Positions 9,405 to 18,020 of a stretch of DNA of 64,000 nt are shown here, piece after piece. Position 1 is the stretch's first letter. Every line of letters starts with the position of its first letter. The DNA comes from Lentzea kentuckyensis (GTDB lineage Bacteria > Actinomycetota > Actinomycetes > Mycobacteriales > Pseudonocardiaceae). The position numbers and the translations under genes are program-made. The notes under the pieces are model-generated. The model searched no databases. It had not been told where the DNA came from and worked only from the letters and a program-made list of their open reading frames with translations. The stretch spans positions 62,001 to 126,000 of the forward strand of contig NZ_MUYM01000001.1 of assembly GCF_002150765.1 (NCBI RefSeq). Reading direction: 5' to 3'.

Positions 9405-10355
9405 ATGCGTCTCGAAGTGCGGCATCTCGAACTGGTCGTGGCGATCGCCGACTGCGGCAGTCTGCGCAAGGCGGCCGCACGCCTGCACCTCACCCAGCCC
9501 GCGGTGACGACGCAGCTCAAACGCATCGAGGACCACTTGGGCGGCGCGTTGTTCGTGCGCTCAGCCGACGGGGTGCGCCTCACCCCGACCGGAGCGGATT
9601 TCGTGCAGGAGGCGCGATCGATGCTCACGCAGCTGGTCACGCTGGAACGCGTAACGCGCCGTAACACGCAAAGCGGCAGTGCTCCCACCAGGCTCGCGGG
9701 AATCCCCGCTTATCACTTCGGACTACTCGTGGGGGCGTTGAAAGACAACGTCACCAGTCGCACCATCAAGGAGACCGGCACGCTCACCGCGTTGCTCACC
9801 ACCGGCGAACTCGACATAGCCGTGCTGCGGCAATTTCCCGGCACTCCGCTGACGCTGCCGCCGAACGTGGGACACCGCCTGCTCACCCGCGAACCGCTGT
9901 TCGCCGGCGTGCCAGAGCACCACCCGTGCGCGAACGAGCCCGAGATCCCGCTCGCGGCGCTCGCCGGCGACAAGTGGGTCATGCCAGAGCCGGACGACAG
10001 CGGCATGAACGCCCACTTCGCCCGCGAATGCGCCGCGGCCGGGTTCGAGCAGCGGATCGCGCACTTCAGCAGCGAGCCGCACGTCGCGCTGACGTTGATC
10101 AGGGAGTCCGGCGCGGTGTGCCCGCTCTACCCGGTCGGCGGCACCCCGCCGGGCGTCGCCAGGCTGCCGATCATCGGGAACCCGCTGGTCCGCGAGGTGG
10201 TGCTGGCCTGGCGGCTCGACGCACCGGTCGCGGAGGACATCGACGACCTGTGCGCGCAGGTCGCGGCCGGATACCTGAAGCTGGTGGAGGAGAGCGAGGT
10301 CTACGCGCGCTGGTGGCGCACAGGTGGCGAAGCCTTCGCCACCCGAGCCGCCTAG
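9405..10355 (+). CDS. LysR-family transcriptional regulator
   Basis: 316 residues. The N-terminal winged helix-turn-helix is typical: RHLELVVAIADCGSLRKAAARLHLTQPAVTTQLKRIE (in pieces, residues about 4-40), followed by the linker helix and an effector-binding domain with two periplasmic-binding-like lobes. It is divergent from the JAMM/NTF2/VOC operon across an 89-base gap. The classical LysR arrangement implies it controls that operon and itself. The inducer is unknown. The ATG at 9405 gives the standard family N-terminus MRLEVRHLELV. Confidence 0.92.
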   Translation: MRLEVRHLELVVAIADCGSLRKAAARLHLTQPAVTTQLKRIEDHLGGALFVRSADGVRLTPTGADFVQEARSMLTQLVTLERVTRRNTQSGSAPTRLAGIPAYHFGLLVGALKDNVTSRTIKETGTLTALLTTGELDIAVLRQFPGTPLTLPPNVGHRLLTREPLFAGVPEHHPCANEPEIPLAALAGDKWVMPEPDDSGMNAHFARECAAAGFEQRIAHFSSEPHVALTLIRESGAVCPLYPVGGTPPGVARLPIIGNPLVREVVLAWRLDAPVAEDIDDLCAQVAAGYLKLVEESEVYARWWRTGGEAFATRAA

Positions 10356-10361
10356 AGCCCC

Positions 10362-10494
10362 AGTAGTGCGGTGCGCCCATGGCCACTACCAGCGCAGTTG
10401 GTGGTAGTTGAGGTGATCTGCAATCGATTACATCGGCTCGTAACTACAACCAACTTGCAGGTGCAGCATCGTGAGAACCCGACAAAGCACTACT
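10362..10494. repeat. Nested inverted repeats in a convergent intergenic region
   Basis: Between the LysR stop and the next gene's stop. The outer pair AGTAGTGC (10362-10369) matches GCACTACT (10487-10494). The inner pair is GTTGGTGGTAGTTG (10397-10410) with TAACTACAACCAAC (10441-10454), matching 12 of 13. A further short hairpin ACTACC/GGTAGT sits inside the left half. It may be a two-sided terminator, a small MITE-like element or regulator sites; it shares its core motif with the MocR promoter at 60 kb. Confidence 0.5.
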
Positions 10495-11656
10495 AGTCCT
10501 TGCCGGGGATCTCGGAGTCCGAACGGACCACGATCGCGACCCGGTCGTCCGACGACACGGGCTGGCCGCCGGCCTTGTTGACGGTGCCGACGAGCACGGC
10601 CGAGTCGTTGATCTGCTCCATCGGCCCGATCCGGCCGAACCCGGTGCCGTCCTCCTGGGTGGGGGTCGGCTTGCCGGTGAACGCGCCGGCCTCGTTCATC
10701 GGCAGGTTCTGGATGCTGGGCGTCTTGGACGTGGCGACCCACAGCACGTTCGACAACGACGCGCAGCCCATCACGCCCGGCCGGTCCGGCCAGGTCCACG
10801 CGGCGTCACCGAGCTTGCCCGGCGTGACGCGGTAGACGGCGTCGAAGTTCGCCGACCAGTCCGTCACCCAGATCTTCGTGGTGTCCGCCGACACGCACAG
10901 GCCGCCGGGCTGGCGCAGCCCCGACGAGACGACGGCACTGCCGGCCGTCGGGTTGCCCTGGGCGGGCTGGCCGGAGCCGTCGATGCGCAGCACCTTGCCG
11001 GCGAGCGAGGCGGGGTCGGCGGCCAGCGCCGGGTTGCCCGCGTCACCGGTGGCGACGAGGAGCGCGCCCTTGCGGTCGCTGGCCAGCACGCCGCGGTTGC
11101 CTGACGGTCCCTTGGGGATGCCGGTGAGGATGGGCTTGGGGGTGTCGCCGGGCGCGATGCGCAGCACCCGGTTGTCCGTCGCGGTCGTCACGTAGACGTA
11201 CGCGAGCTGGTCTTCGGCGAACGTGGCCGACAGCGCGAGGCCGGTCAGCCCGCCGTCGGTCGACGCGTCCACCTCGAACTGGGCGATCACCACCGGGTCG
11301 ACGTCCTTGGTGACCTTGACCAGGCGCCCGCCGCGTTCGGTCGCGTAGGCCGCGACACCGCCCTGGGCGTCGCCGCCGATCGGGGCGACGCCGGTGACGG
11401 TGTTGAGGCAGGTGGCGATCACCAGCGGGTGGTAGTCCTTGCACCCCTGCGGCGGCGGCACGCTCGTCTGCGGCTGGTTGCGGCCCTGCTCGCCCGGCGA
11501 CGGCCGGAACTCGCCGGGCAGCTCGGGCTTCGGGCCTGCCTGCGGGGTCAGCTGTGGTTGCGCGCTCCAGCTCGTCGGCGCCGGCTCGTCAGGAAAGCTC
11601 GCACAGCCCCCTGCCAGTAGACAGGCGGCGGCCAACAACGCGACGGAACGAACCAC
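10493..11656 (-). CDS. PQQ-dependent sugar dehydrogenase-like lipoprotein
   Basis: 387 residues, GTG start. The signal peptide ends in the lipobox LAGGC (Cys18), so the protein is lipid-anchored outside the membrane. After a Pro-rich linker the body is a beta-propeller of the glucose/sorbosone dehydrogenase family: TGLALSATFAEDQLAYVYVTT, NRGVLASDRKGALLVATGDAG and SGLRQPGGLCVS are typical blades. Family members oxidise sugars using pyrroloquinoline quinone, but many actinobacterial members lack proof of cofactor use and no pqq genes are in the window. It appears to be a single-gene transcript. Confidence 0.82.
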   Translation of the reverse strand: MVRSVALLAAACLLAGGCASFPDEPAPTSWSAQPQLTPQAGPKPELPGEFRPSPGEQGRNQPQTSVPPPQGCKDYHPLVIATCLNTVTGVAPIGGDAQGGVAAYATERGGRLVKVTKDVDPVVIAQFEVDASTDGGLTGLALSATFAEDQLAYVYVTTATDNRVLRIAPGDTPKPILTGIPKGPSGNRGVLASDRKGALLVATGDAGNPALAADPASLAGKVLRIDGSGQPAQGNPTAGSAVVSSGLRQPGGLCVSADTTKIWVTDWSANFDAVYRVTPGKLGDAAWTWPDRPGVMGCASLSNVLWVATSKTPSIQNLPMNEAGAFTGKPTPTQEDGTGFGRIGPMEQINDSAVLVGTVNKAGGQPVSSDDRVAIVVRSDSEIPGKD

Positions 11657-11666
11657 GTTGCCCAGG

Positions 11667-12578
11667 CTATGTGCGCGACCGTGAATCTGAAGTGAACGCC
11701 TCCGAAGTCGCGAAATCGACGGCCCGCACCCGGTCCAGCAACAGGTCCAGCTCCGCGCTGACGACCTCGGGTGCCTCCAGCGGCAGGTAGTGGCTGCACG
11801 GCAGCACCCTCAGCCGCGCCTGGGGCAGCGCGCCGACGGGGCCGGACATGCTCTCCGTCGTCGCCAGCACGTCGTCGCGACCGGCCAGCAGTGTGACGGG
11901 GCACACGATCGGGCTGAGGTCCTGGCGCCGCGTCTCGCCCAGCGCGAGCGCCAGCGTGAAGTACCAGCGCCAGTCGTGCTGCAGGAACCGGCTGACCGCC
12001 TCCGTCACGGCCTTCGGGTCGCTGCTCGGCTTGATCACGCCGGTGTGCCGCAGCAGGAACGTCGTCGCGTCCGTGACCGGGATGCGGTGCAGCACCTTGT
12101 CCAACACGGGACCGGCCTGCTGCAGCAGTTTCGTGCCGGTCAGTCCGACGAACCGGCGAAGGCTCTTCGGTACCACCGGCAGCATCCCGTCGAACGAGTC
12201 GCCCGGTGCGCCCGCGACGAGCAGCAGGCCCGCCACCCGTTCCGGATGGCGCAACGCCAGTTCGGCCGCGACCGTGACGCCCATCGACCAACCCATGATC
12301 ACGCACCGCTCGACGCCCGCGTCGTCCAGCGCGGCGATGGCGTCCGCGACGTGGTCGTCCAGCGAGATGTTGCGTTCGTCGACGGGCCGGTCCGATCCCA
12401 TCGTGCCGCGCATGTACCAGCTGAACAGGCCGCCGCGATCGGTCAGCGACGGCCACGACTCCGGCCCGGAACCCACACCGGGACACAGCAGCACCGGCGG
12501 GCCATCGCCCTGCGCGTGCCACGTTCGGATCTTCGTGCCGTCCCAGGAGATGACGTCGTGCTCCCGCATGACGGACAT
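11667..12578 (-). CDS. Alpha/beta hydrolase
   Basis: 303 residues from ATG 12578; ATG 12569 (MREHDVISWDG) is an alternative. Features of the fold are HAQGDGPPVLLCPGVGSG (oxyanion region), the nucleophile elbow GWSMG in CVIMGWSMGVTVAAELA, and a late catalytic histidine in LPCSHYLPLEAPEVV. Substrate unknown; size and shape fit esterases or C-C hydrolases. It begins about 20 bases from the divergent dehydrogenase gene, so both promoters must overlap and at least one mRNA may be leaderless. Confidence 0.85.
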   Translation of the reverse strand: MSVMREHDVISWDGTKIRTWHAQGDGPPVLLCPGVGSGPESWPSLTDRGGLFSWYMRGTMGSDRPVDERNISLDDHVADAIAALDDAGVERCVIMGWSMGVTVAAELALRHPERVAGLLLVAGAPGDSFDGMLPVVPKSLRRFVGLTGTKLLQQAGPVLDKVLHRIPVTDATTFLLRHTGVIKPSSDPKAVTEAVSRFLQHDWRWYFTLALALGETRRQDLSPIVCPVTLLAGRDDVLATTESMSGPVGALPQARLRVLPCSHYLPLEAPEVVSAELDLLLDRVRAVDFATSEAFTSDSRSRT

Positions 12579-12597
12579 TCTGACGTACTTTGGCGTC

Positions 12598-13512
12598 GTG
12601 ACGCTCATCGTGCTCGTGCCAGATGATTTCGGAGTTCAGGCGCTGTCTCAGGTGGACGGTGTCCGGCCGGTCCGCTACACGCCGGGACAGCCACTGCCGT
12701 CCGACGCGACGGATGCCGAGGTCCTGGTGCCGAAGTTCCTCGCAGGGACCGATCCTCGCGACGTGTTCGCGCAGTTGCCGAACCTCAAACTCGTGCAGCT
12801 GCTGAGCGCGGGCGCGGAGAACTTCGTCGGCAAGGTGCCGGACGGTGTGATGCTTTCCACTTGCCGCGGCGCGCACGGCGGCAGCACCGCGGAGTGGGCC
12901 ATCGGCGCTCTTCTGGCCATCTACCGAGAGTTCCTCGTTTTCGAAAAGGCCCGCGCCGAGGGCCGCTGGGACTACCACCTGACGGACACCTTGCAGGACA
13001 AGAAGGTCCTGATCGTCGGCGCCGGCGACCTCGGCGAGCAGCTGCAGCGGCGCCTCGAACCGTTCAACGCCTCCGCCGTGCTGGTCGGCCGCACCGCCCG
13101 CGACAGCGTGCGCGGCGTGGACGAGCTGCCGGCGCTGCTGCCGGAGTTCGACGCGGTGGTGATCTTCACGCCGATGACCGAGGAGACCAGGCACCTGGTC
13201 GACGCCAAGTTCCTGGCCGCGATGAAGGACAACGCGATCCTGGTCAACGGCGCCCGCGGCCCGGTCGTCGACACCGACGCGTTGGTCGCCGAACTGAATT
13301 CCGGGCGACTGCGCGCGGCACTCGACGTGACCGATCCCGAACCGCTTCCAGCCGATCATCCACTGTGGACCGCACCGGGTCTGCTGCTCACCCCGCACGT
13401 GGCCGGATCCTGCACGGGGCATACACATCGCGCCTACGCGATCGTGGCGTCGGAGATCGCTCGCTACGTCGCGGGGGAACGTCCGCGCAATCTCGTGAGC
13501 GGTAGCTACTAG
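12598..13512 (+). CDS. D-2-hydroxyacid dehydrogenase (NAD-dependent)
   Basis: 304 residues from GTG 12598 (VTLIVLVPDDFG), chosen because it gives the usual N-terminal strand and avoids overlap with the divergent hydrolase. The Rossmann motif is VLIVGAGDLGEQLQRRL. Catalytic residues fit the family: Arg in NGARGPVVD, Glu in DVTDPEPLP, and His in LLTPHVAGS. It reduces 2-keto acids to D-2-hydroxyacids or the reverse; the substrate cannot be assigned. It belongs to the short, GyaR/phosphonate-like group rather than to SerA, which has its own gene at 22837. Confidence 0.88.
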   Translation: MTLIVLVPDDFGVQALSQVDGVRPVRYTPGQPLPSDATDAEVLVPKFLAGTDPRDVFAQLPNLKLVQLLSAGAENFVGKVPDGVMLSTCRGAHGGSTAEWAIGALLAIYREFLVFEKARAEGRWDYHLTDTLQDKKVLIVGAGDLGEQLQRRLEPFNASAVLVGRTARDSVRGVDELPALLPEFDAVVIFTPMTEETRHLVDAKFLAAMKDNAILVNGARGPVVDTDALVAELNSGRLRAALDVTDPEPLPADHPLWTAPGLLLTPHVAGSCTGHTHRAYAIVASEIARYVAGERPRNLVSGSY

Positions 13513-13545
13513 TCCGTTCGGGTTAAGCTGAGCTGCCGTTCGGCT

Positions 13546-13563
13546 CTCGCGCGCCCGCGCGAG
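13546..13563 (+). terminator. Short GC palindrome before the DoxX gene
   Basis: 8-bp perfect stem (CTCGCGCG/CGCGCGAG) with a 2-base centre, 34 bases after the dehydrogenase stop and 19 bases before the next start. Possible terminator or leader hairpin. Confidence 0.4.
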
Positions 13564-13581
13564 GCCCCCTAGCGTGCGGGC

Positions 13582-14319
13582 GTGGCTACTCACGACAAAG
13601 GCTCGACCACATCGAGCGCTTTCTCCGACGACTCGTTCTACTCGAGCAGCGGAGGGGGAGTGCACCACTTCGACGACAGCACGACCAGAGTCGGCGAGGG
13701 CGCCGGGTCGCCCTACGACTCGACGACGAAGGCGTTCGACACGACGGCGTACACGCCGCTGGACAAGTCCACTGTGGACAATCCCGCGTTCGCGGACGAG
13801 GACCCGTTCGAAGACGACCGCAAGAAGTTCGGCTGGACCGCCGGGCCGGACATCGGCCTGCTCGGGCTGCGTGCCGTGCTCGGTGGCATCTTCGTGCTGC
13901 ACGGCCTGCAGAAGGTCTTCGGGCTCTTCGGCGGCCCCGGCATCAACGGCTTCGCGCAGTCGCTGGAGAAGATGGGCTACCGCGAGTCGGTCGTCCTCGC
14001 CTGGGTCACCGGCATCACCGAGCTCACGGGCGGCGGCCTGCTCGTCCTCGGCCTCTTCACGCCGCTCGCCGCGGCGGGCCTGCTCGCGATCATGGCCAAC
14101 GTCATCGCGCTGCAGTACAAGGGCGGCTTCTTCGGTCCCAACGGCGTGGAGCTGGAGCTGGCGCTCGCGGGCATGGCGTTCGCGGCGCTGTTCGCCGGAC
14201 CGGGCCGGGCCGCGCTGGACTACAACCGCAGCTGGTTCCGCCACCCGCTGGCGGCCGGTTTCATCGCACTCCTGCTCGGAGCGGGCGGTGCGGCGGTGAC
14301 GTACTTCGTGTTCCGGTAA
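13582..14319 (+). CDS. DoxX-family membrane protein with long disordered N-terminus
   Basis: 245 residues, GTG start. Residues 1-80 are hydrophilic, rich in Ser, Thr, Asp and Tyr and probably disordered (YSSSGGGVHHFDDSTTRVG). Residues about 90-245 hold four membrane helices of the DoxX type: LGLRAVLGGIFVLHGLQKVFG, AWVTGITELTGGGLLVLGLF, AAAGLLAIMANVIALQY and AAGFIALLLGAGGAAVTYFV. DoxX proteins act at the membrane in redox or thiol stress responses; this one has no enzyme motif that I can name. It lies 10 bases before the next small membrane protein gene. Confidence 0.85.
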   Translation: MATHDKGSTTSSAFSDDSFYSSSGGGVHHFDDSTTRVGEGAGSPYDSTTKAFDTTAYTPLDKSTVDNPAFADEDPFEDDRKKFGWTAGPDIGLLGLRAVLGGIFVLHGLQKVFGLFGGPGINGFAQSLEKMGYRESVVLAWVTGITELTGGGLLVLGLFTPLAAAGLLAIMANVIALQYKGGFFGPNGVELELALAGMAFAALFAGPGRAALDYNRSWFRHPLAAGFIALLLGAGGAAVTYFVFR

Positions 14320-14329
14320 GAAAGCCCCT

Positions 14330-14572
14330 GTGCGGAAGAACCTGACGGGAGCACTGCTCCAGCTCGCCCTGCTGGTGATCGGGATTCCGATCGTCTACCT
14401 GGTGGCGCTGCCGTTCGGTCTCACCGCGAAATCCCTGCTACCGCCGCTGGGCCTGCTCGCGGGCCTGATCATCAGCGGCATCATGGTCAAACGAACGAGC
14501 CAGCCCGTCAGCGGACCGCTGACGGGCTGGCTCGTGTTCGGGGTCTGTCTGCTGCTAGCGCTCGCCGTCTAG
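14330..14572 (+). CDS. Small three-helix membrane protein
   Basis: 80 residues, GTG start 10 bases after the DoxX stop. Three hydrophobic segments: LLQLALLVIGIPIVYLVALPF, LPPLGLLAGLIISGIMV and GWLVFGVCLLLALAV. No family recognised; probably co-transcribed with doxX. Its last third contains a perfect 41-base palindrome (14495-14535) and its 3' end overlaps the convergent reductase gene by 18 bases, so terminator and coding sequence occupy the same bases. Confidence 0.6.
   Translation: MRKNLTGALLQLALLVIGIPIVYLVALPFGLTAKSLLPPLGLLAGLIISGIMVKRTSQPVSGPLTGWLVFGVCLLLALAV
14495..14535 (+). terminator. 41-base perfect palindrome inside a coding sequence
   Basis: 20-bp perfect arms 14495-14514 and 14516-14535 around a single A. 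It is as strong as the window's best terminators but lies within the small membrane protein gene, in the loop between its second and third helices (TSQPVSGPLTG). It may serve as the terminator for the doxX unit in either direction. Confidence 0.6.
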
Positions 14573-15217
14573 CGCGCCGGCGATGTTCTCGCGCAGGTGT
14601 GTCACCGACGACGTGCCCGGGATGAGCAGGATGTTCGGTGACCGCCGCAGCAACCAGGCCAGTGCGGCGGGCCTCGGTGACTGAAGTGGCGTGAAGCCCC
14701 CGAGCGGGAAGAACGGCACGTAGGCGATCCCGTCGGCCGCGAGCTTGTCGATGAGCTCGTCGTCGTCCCGGTGGGCGAGGTTGTACATGTTCTGCACGCA
14801 CACGATCGGCGCGATGCTCCGTGCCTCGGTGACCTGCTCCGCGGTGGCGTTGCTGACGCCGAGGTGGCGGATCAGGCCCTGCTGCTGGAGTTCGACCAGA
14901 GTCTCGAACGCCTCCGCGAGCGAACCGGGCTGAGGACCTTCCGCGTTGCCGAGCCGGAGGTTGACCAGGTCCTCCGGCCGCCGGGCCACCGGCCAGCCGC
15001 CCTGGTCGTCGCGGGTCGCGCCCACCTTGGTCGCGATGTGCAGCGACTCGGGATACGGGTGCAACGCCTCGCGGATCAACTCGTTGGTGACGCGCGGGCC
15101 GTAGGCGTCGCTCGTGTCGATGTGGGTGATGCCGAGTTCGACCGCTGCACGCAGGACTTTCAGGGCGCCGTCGTGATCGGCGGGCAGGCCCATGACCCAC
15201 GGACCGGCCAGTTGCAT
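14555..15217 (-). pseudogene. Aldo/keto reductase, apparently shortened (possible pseudogene)
   Basis: 220 residues from ATG 15217 (MQLAGPWVMG). AKR motifs are clear: THIDTSDAYG with Asp and Tyr, IATKVGATRD with Lys, IRHLGVSNATAEQV, VQNMYNL and LAWLLRRSPNILLIPGTSS. Two oddities: the first strand (LGDLTVSRFGHGA) is encoded upstream in frame but no ATG, GTG or TTG is found there, and between RRPEDL and VNLRLGN about 20 residues expected in the family, around the fourth tetrad residue, are missing. Either it is a decaying gene or it starts at a CTG. The adjacent divergent HxlR gene is the usual regulator of such reductases. Confidence 0.6.
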
Positions 15218-15223
15218 GGCGCC

Positions 15224-15643
15224 GTGACCGAACCGGGAGACGGTCAGATCGCCCAGAAGCGGGCTCAGGCCAAGGTGGAGTACAACGCGTTCCTGGCGGG
15301 ATGTCCCAGCCGGCAGCTGCTCGACCGGATCTCGGACAAGTGGGTCGTCCTGGTCCTGTGCGCGCTCGGCGATGGGCCGATGCGGTACTCGGAGATCGCC
15401 CGCCTGCTGGCCGGAGTGAGCCAGAAGATGCTGACCCAGACGTTGAGGTCGTTGGAACGCGACGGATTGTTGACCCGCACGGCGACGCCGACCGTCCCTG
15501 TCACCGTTTCCTACGAGCTGACCGATCTCGGTCTCTCGCTGCACCACATGACGCGCGGGCTCAGGACCTGGGCGCAGACGAACATGGGCGAGGTCCTCGC
15601 GAACGGCGAGAAGTACGACGCCCACAAAGAAGTGCTGCCCTGA
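15224..15643 (+). CDS. HxlR-family winged-helix regulator
   Basis: 139 residues from GTG 15224 (VTEPGDGQIAQ). The HxlR signature is complete: CPSRQLLDRISDKWVVLVL, GPMRYSEIARLLAGVSQKML, TLRSLERDGLLTR and YELTDLGLSLHHM. These proteins sense redox or reactive aldehydes, often through a conserved Cys near the N-terminus (here FLAGCPSRQ). It is divergent from the aldo/keto reductase with a gap of only a few bases, so the two are probably regulated together. Confidence 0.85.
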   Translation: MTEPGDGQIAQKRAQAKVEYNAFLAGCPSRQLLDRISDKWVVLVLCALGDGPMRYSEIARLLAGVSQKMLTQTLRSLERDGLLTRTATPTVPVTVSYELTDLGLSLHHMTRGLRTWAQTNMGEVLANGEKYDAHKEVLP

Positions 15644-15663
15644 CCAGGCGGCCAGGGCAGCAC
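15632..15663. terminator. Terminator between hxlR-type gene and ilvD
   Basis: 11-bp perfect stem (15632-15642, 15653-15663) with a 10-base loop. It overlaps the regulator's stop codon and ends 11 bases before the convergent ilvD stop, so it can serve both. Confidence 0.8.
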
Positions 15664-15673
15664 CAAGAGCGGT

Positions 15674-17518
15674 CTACCTGCTCGGGTCGCGCACCGCGCC
15701 CGTGGACGCGTCCGTCGCCATCCGCGCGTACGCCCGCAGCGCACCCGTGACCGGACGGATCCGGTCCACCGGCTGCCACGGCCGTTCCGACGCCTCCATC
15801 TTGGCGCGGCGCTCGGCCAGCACCTCGTCGTCCACCAGCAGTTCCAGCCGGCGCTCGTGCACGTCAATGAGGATCCGGTCGCCGTTCTCCACCAGGCCGA
15901 TCGTGCCGCCGCCCGCCGCCTCCGGCGAGATGTGGCCGATCGACAGGCCCGACGAACCGCCGGAGAACCGGCCGTCCGTGATCAGCGCGCACTTCTTGCC
16001 GAGACCGGAACCCTTGAGGAACGCGGTCGGGTGCAGCATCTCCTGCATGCCCGGGCCGCCGGACGGGCCCTCGTAGCGCACCACGAGCACGTCGCCCGCC
16101 TGGATCTCCTTGTTCAGGATCGCCGAGACGGCCTGCTCCTGGGACTCGACGACGCGCGCCGGGCCCTCGAAGTGCCACAGCTCCTCGTCGATGCCCGCGG
16201 CCTTGATGATCGCGCCGCGCTCGGCCAGGTTGCCGCGCAGCACGGCCAGGCCGCCGTCCTTGGTGTAGGCGTGCTCGATGGAGCGGATGCAGCCGCCGGC
16301 CGCGTCGGTGTCCAAAGAGGACCAGCGGTTCGACGTCGAGAACGCCTGCGTGGTCCGGACACCACCGGGAGCTGCGTGGAACAGCTCAATGGCTTCAGGA
16401 GAAGGCGAGGCGGCGCGGATGTCCCACTTGCCGAGCCACTCCGCGAGGGTCGGCGTGTGCACCGACGTCACGTCGTCGTTGAGCAGGCCGGCGCGGTAGA
16501 GCTCGCCCAGCAGCGCGGGGATTCCGCCGGCCCGGTGCACGTCCTCCATGTGGTAGTCGGAGTTCGGCGACACCTTGGACAGGCACGGCACGCGGCGGGA
16601 CAGGTCGTCGATGTCCTGCAGCGTGAAGTCGATCTCGCCCTCCTGTGCGGCGGCGAGGATGTGCAGCACGGTGTTCGTCGAGCCGCCCATGGCCATGTCG
16701 AGCGCCATCGCGTTCTCGAACGCCTTGCGGTTCGCGATGGACCGCGGCAGCGCCGACTCGTCGTCCTCGCCGTACCAGCGCTTGCACAGCTCCACGACCA
16801 CGCGACCGGCCTCGGAGAACAGCTCGCGGCGCGCGGCGTGGGTGGCGAGCGTCGAACCGTTGCCCGGCAACGAGAGACCGAGGGCTTCGGTGAGGCAGTT
16901 CATCGAGTTCGCGGTGAACATGCCGGAGCAGGAGCCGCACGTCGGGCACGCGGAGCGCTCGACCTCGCTCAACCCCTCCTCGTTCACCGCGGGAGAGGCC
17001 GACGCGGAGATCGCGGTGATCAGGTCGGTCGGCGCGACGGCGACACCCTCGACGACGACGGCCTTGCCGGCCTCCATCGGGCCGCCGGACACGAACACGA
17101 CGGGGATGTTGAGCCGCATCGCCGCGTTCAGCATGCCGGGGGTGATCTTGTCGCAGTTCGAGATGCAGACGATCGCGTCGGCCTGGTGCGCGTTGACCAT
17201 GTACTCGACGGAGTCGGCGATGATCTCGCGGCTGGGCAGCGAGTAGAGCATCCCGCTGTGGCCCATGGCGATGCCGTCGTCGACCGCGATGGTGTGGAAC
17301 TCGCGCGGCACGCCACCCGCCTCGCGCACGGCCTCGGCCACGATGTCGCCGAGGTCCCGCAGGTGCACGTGGCCCGGCACGAACTGCGTGTAGGAGTTGG
17401 CGATCGCGATGATGGGCTTGCCGAAGTCGCTGTCCGTCATGCCGGTCGCGCGCCAGAGCGCGCGGGCTCCGGCTGCGTTGCGGCCGTGCGTGGTGGTGCG
17501 AGAGCGGAGCTGAGGCAC
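15674..17518 (-). CDS. ilvD: Dihydroxy-acid dehydratase
   Basis: 614 residues, GTG start with GGAGGAG just upstream. It converts 2,3-dihydroxy-isovalerate and its methylvalerate homologue to the 2-keto acids in valine, leucine and isoleucine synthesis. The iron-sulfur cysteines are visible in [12 protein letters not shown] and [18 protein letters not shown], and the phosphate/Mg region [14 protein letters not shown] is present. The gene points away from ilvBNC, downstream of the PH and VKOR genes with a 76-base gap, so it may be read from their promoter as well as its own. Confidence 0.96.
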   Translation of the reverse strand: MPQLRSRTTTHGRNAAGARALWRATGMTDSDFGKPIIAIANSYTQFVPGHVHLRDLGDIVAEAVREAGGVPREFHTIAVDDGIAMGHSGMLYSLPSREIIADSVEYMVNAHQADAIVCISNCDKITPGMLNAAMRLNIPVVFVSGGPMEAGKAVVVEGVAVAPTDLITAISASASPAVNEEGLSEVERSACPTCGSCSGMFTANSMNCLTEALGLSLPGNGSTLATHAARRELFSEAGRVVVELCKRWYGEDDESALPRSIANRKAFENAMALDMAMGGSTNTVLHILAAAQEGEIDFTLQDIDDLSRRVPCLSKVSPNSDYHMEDVHRAGGIPALLGELYRAGLLNDDVTSVHTPTLAEWLGKWDIRAASPSPEAIELFHAAPGGVRTTQAFSTSNRWSSLDTDAAGGCIRSIEHAYTKDGGLAVLRGNLAERGAIIKAAGIDEELWHFEGPARVVESQEQAVSAILNKEIQAGDVLVVRYEGPSGGPGMQEMLHPTAFLKGSGLGKKCALITDGRFSGGSSGLSIGHISPEAAGGGTIGLVENGDRILIDVHERRLELLVDDEVLAERRAKMEASERPWQPVDRIRPVTGALRAYARMATDASTGAVRDPSR

Positions 17519-17594
17519 TGCTCCTCCAGATTCAGTTCAAGAAAAATGCGCGCGGGACGGCCGGGTCAGGCGTCACCAGTCTGGGAGCGGTGCC

Positions 17595-18020
17595 TCAAAG
17601 GTTACTCGTGCGCAGACTCGCCGAGACCAGCAGACCGGCCAGCGCGAGCGTGATGACGTGCACAACCGTGCACCACAGACAGATCTTGCCGATGATCAGG
17701 ATCTCGGCCGCGACCAGGTACACGACCATCAGGACGCCGACGCCGATCGCGCCCAGCCGCACCCACTTCAGCGCGTCGATCCGCCACGCGAACGGGAGGC
17801 AGATCACGGTCAGGAACGCGAAGAACGCCAGCCCGAGGAACGCGACGGGGATGCCGAGCAGCTCCGACTGGTCGCTCGTGGTCACGGTCTCGCAGTCGAT
17901 CACCGCGTCCGCCGAGCACAGCAGCGCGCTGGCGTTGAAGTGCGTGTACGTCAGATAAGCCGAGGTCAGCAGGCCTGCGATGGACAGCAGCAGGCTCAGC
18001 AGCGGAACTCGTTGGATCAC
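17595..18020 (-). CDS. Vitamin K epoxide reductase (VKOR) family protein
   Basis: 141 residues from a GTG that overlaps the upstream stop (GTGA). Four membrane helices are evident. The redox cysteines are C35 and C43 in LLCSADAVIDCETV and the CxxC pair C114-C117 in GKICLWCTVVHV. Bacterial VKORs reoxidise a DsbA-like partner and pass electrons to quinone, supporting disulfide formation in exported proteins such as the secreted peptidases in this window (the link is inference). No DsbA partner is adjacent. Confidence 0.9.
   Translation of the reverse strand: MIQRVPLLSLLLSIAGLLTSAYLTYTHFNASALLCSADAVIDCETVTTSDQSELLGIPVAFLGLAFFAFLTVICLPFAWRIDALKWVRLGAIGVGVLMVVYLVAAEILIIGKICLWCTVVHVITLALAGLLVSASLRTSNL

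Noticed and set aside
12541..12600. Extended N-terminus for the D-2-hydroxyacid dehydrogenase
   Set aside because: The open frame continues far upstream, but only through the divergent hydrolase gene; GTG 12598 gives the normal family N-terminus.
11548..14244. Minus-strand frame spanning several genes
   Set aside because: It overlaps three well-supported genes and translates to Arg/Ala/Gly-rich sequence without domains.
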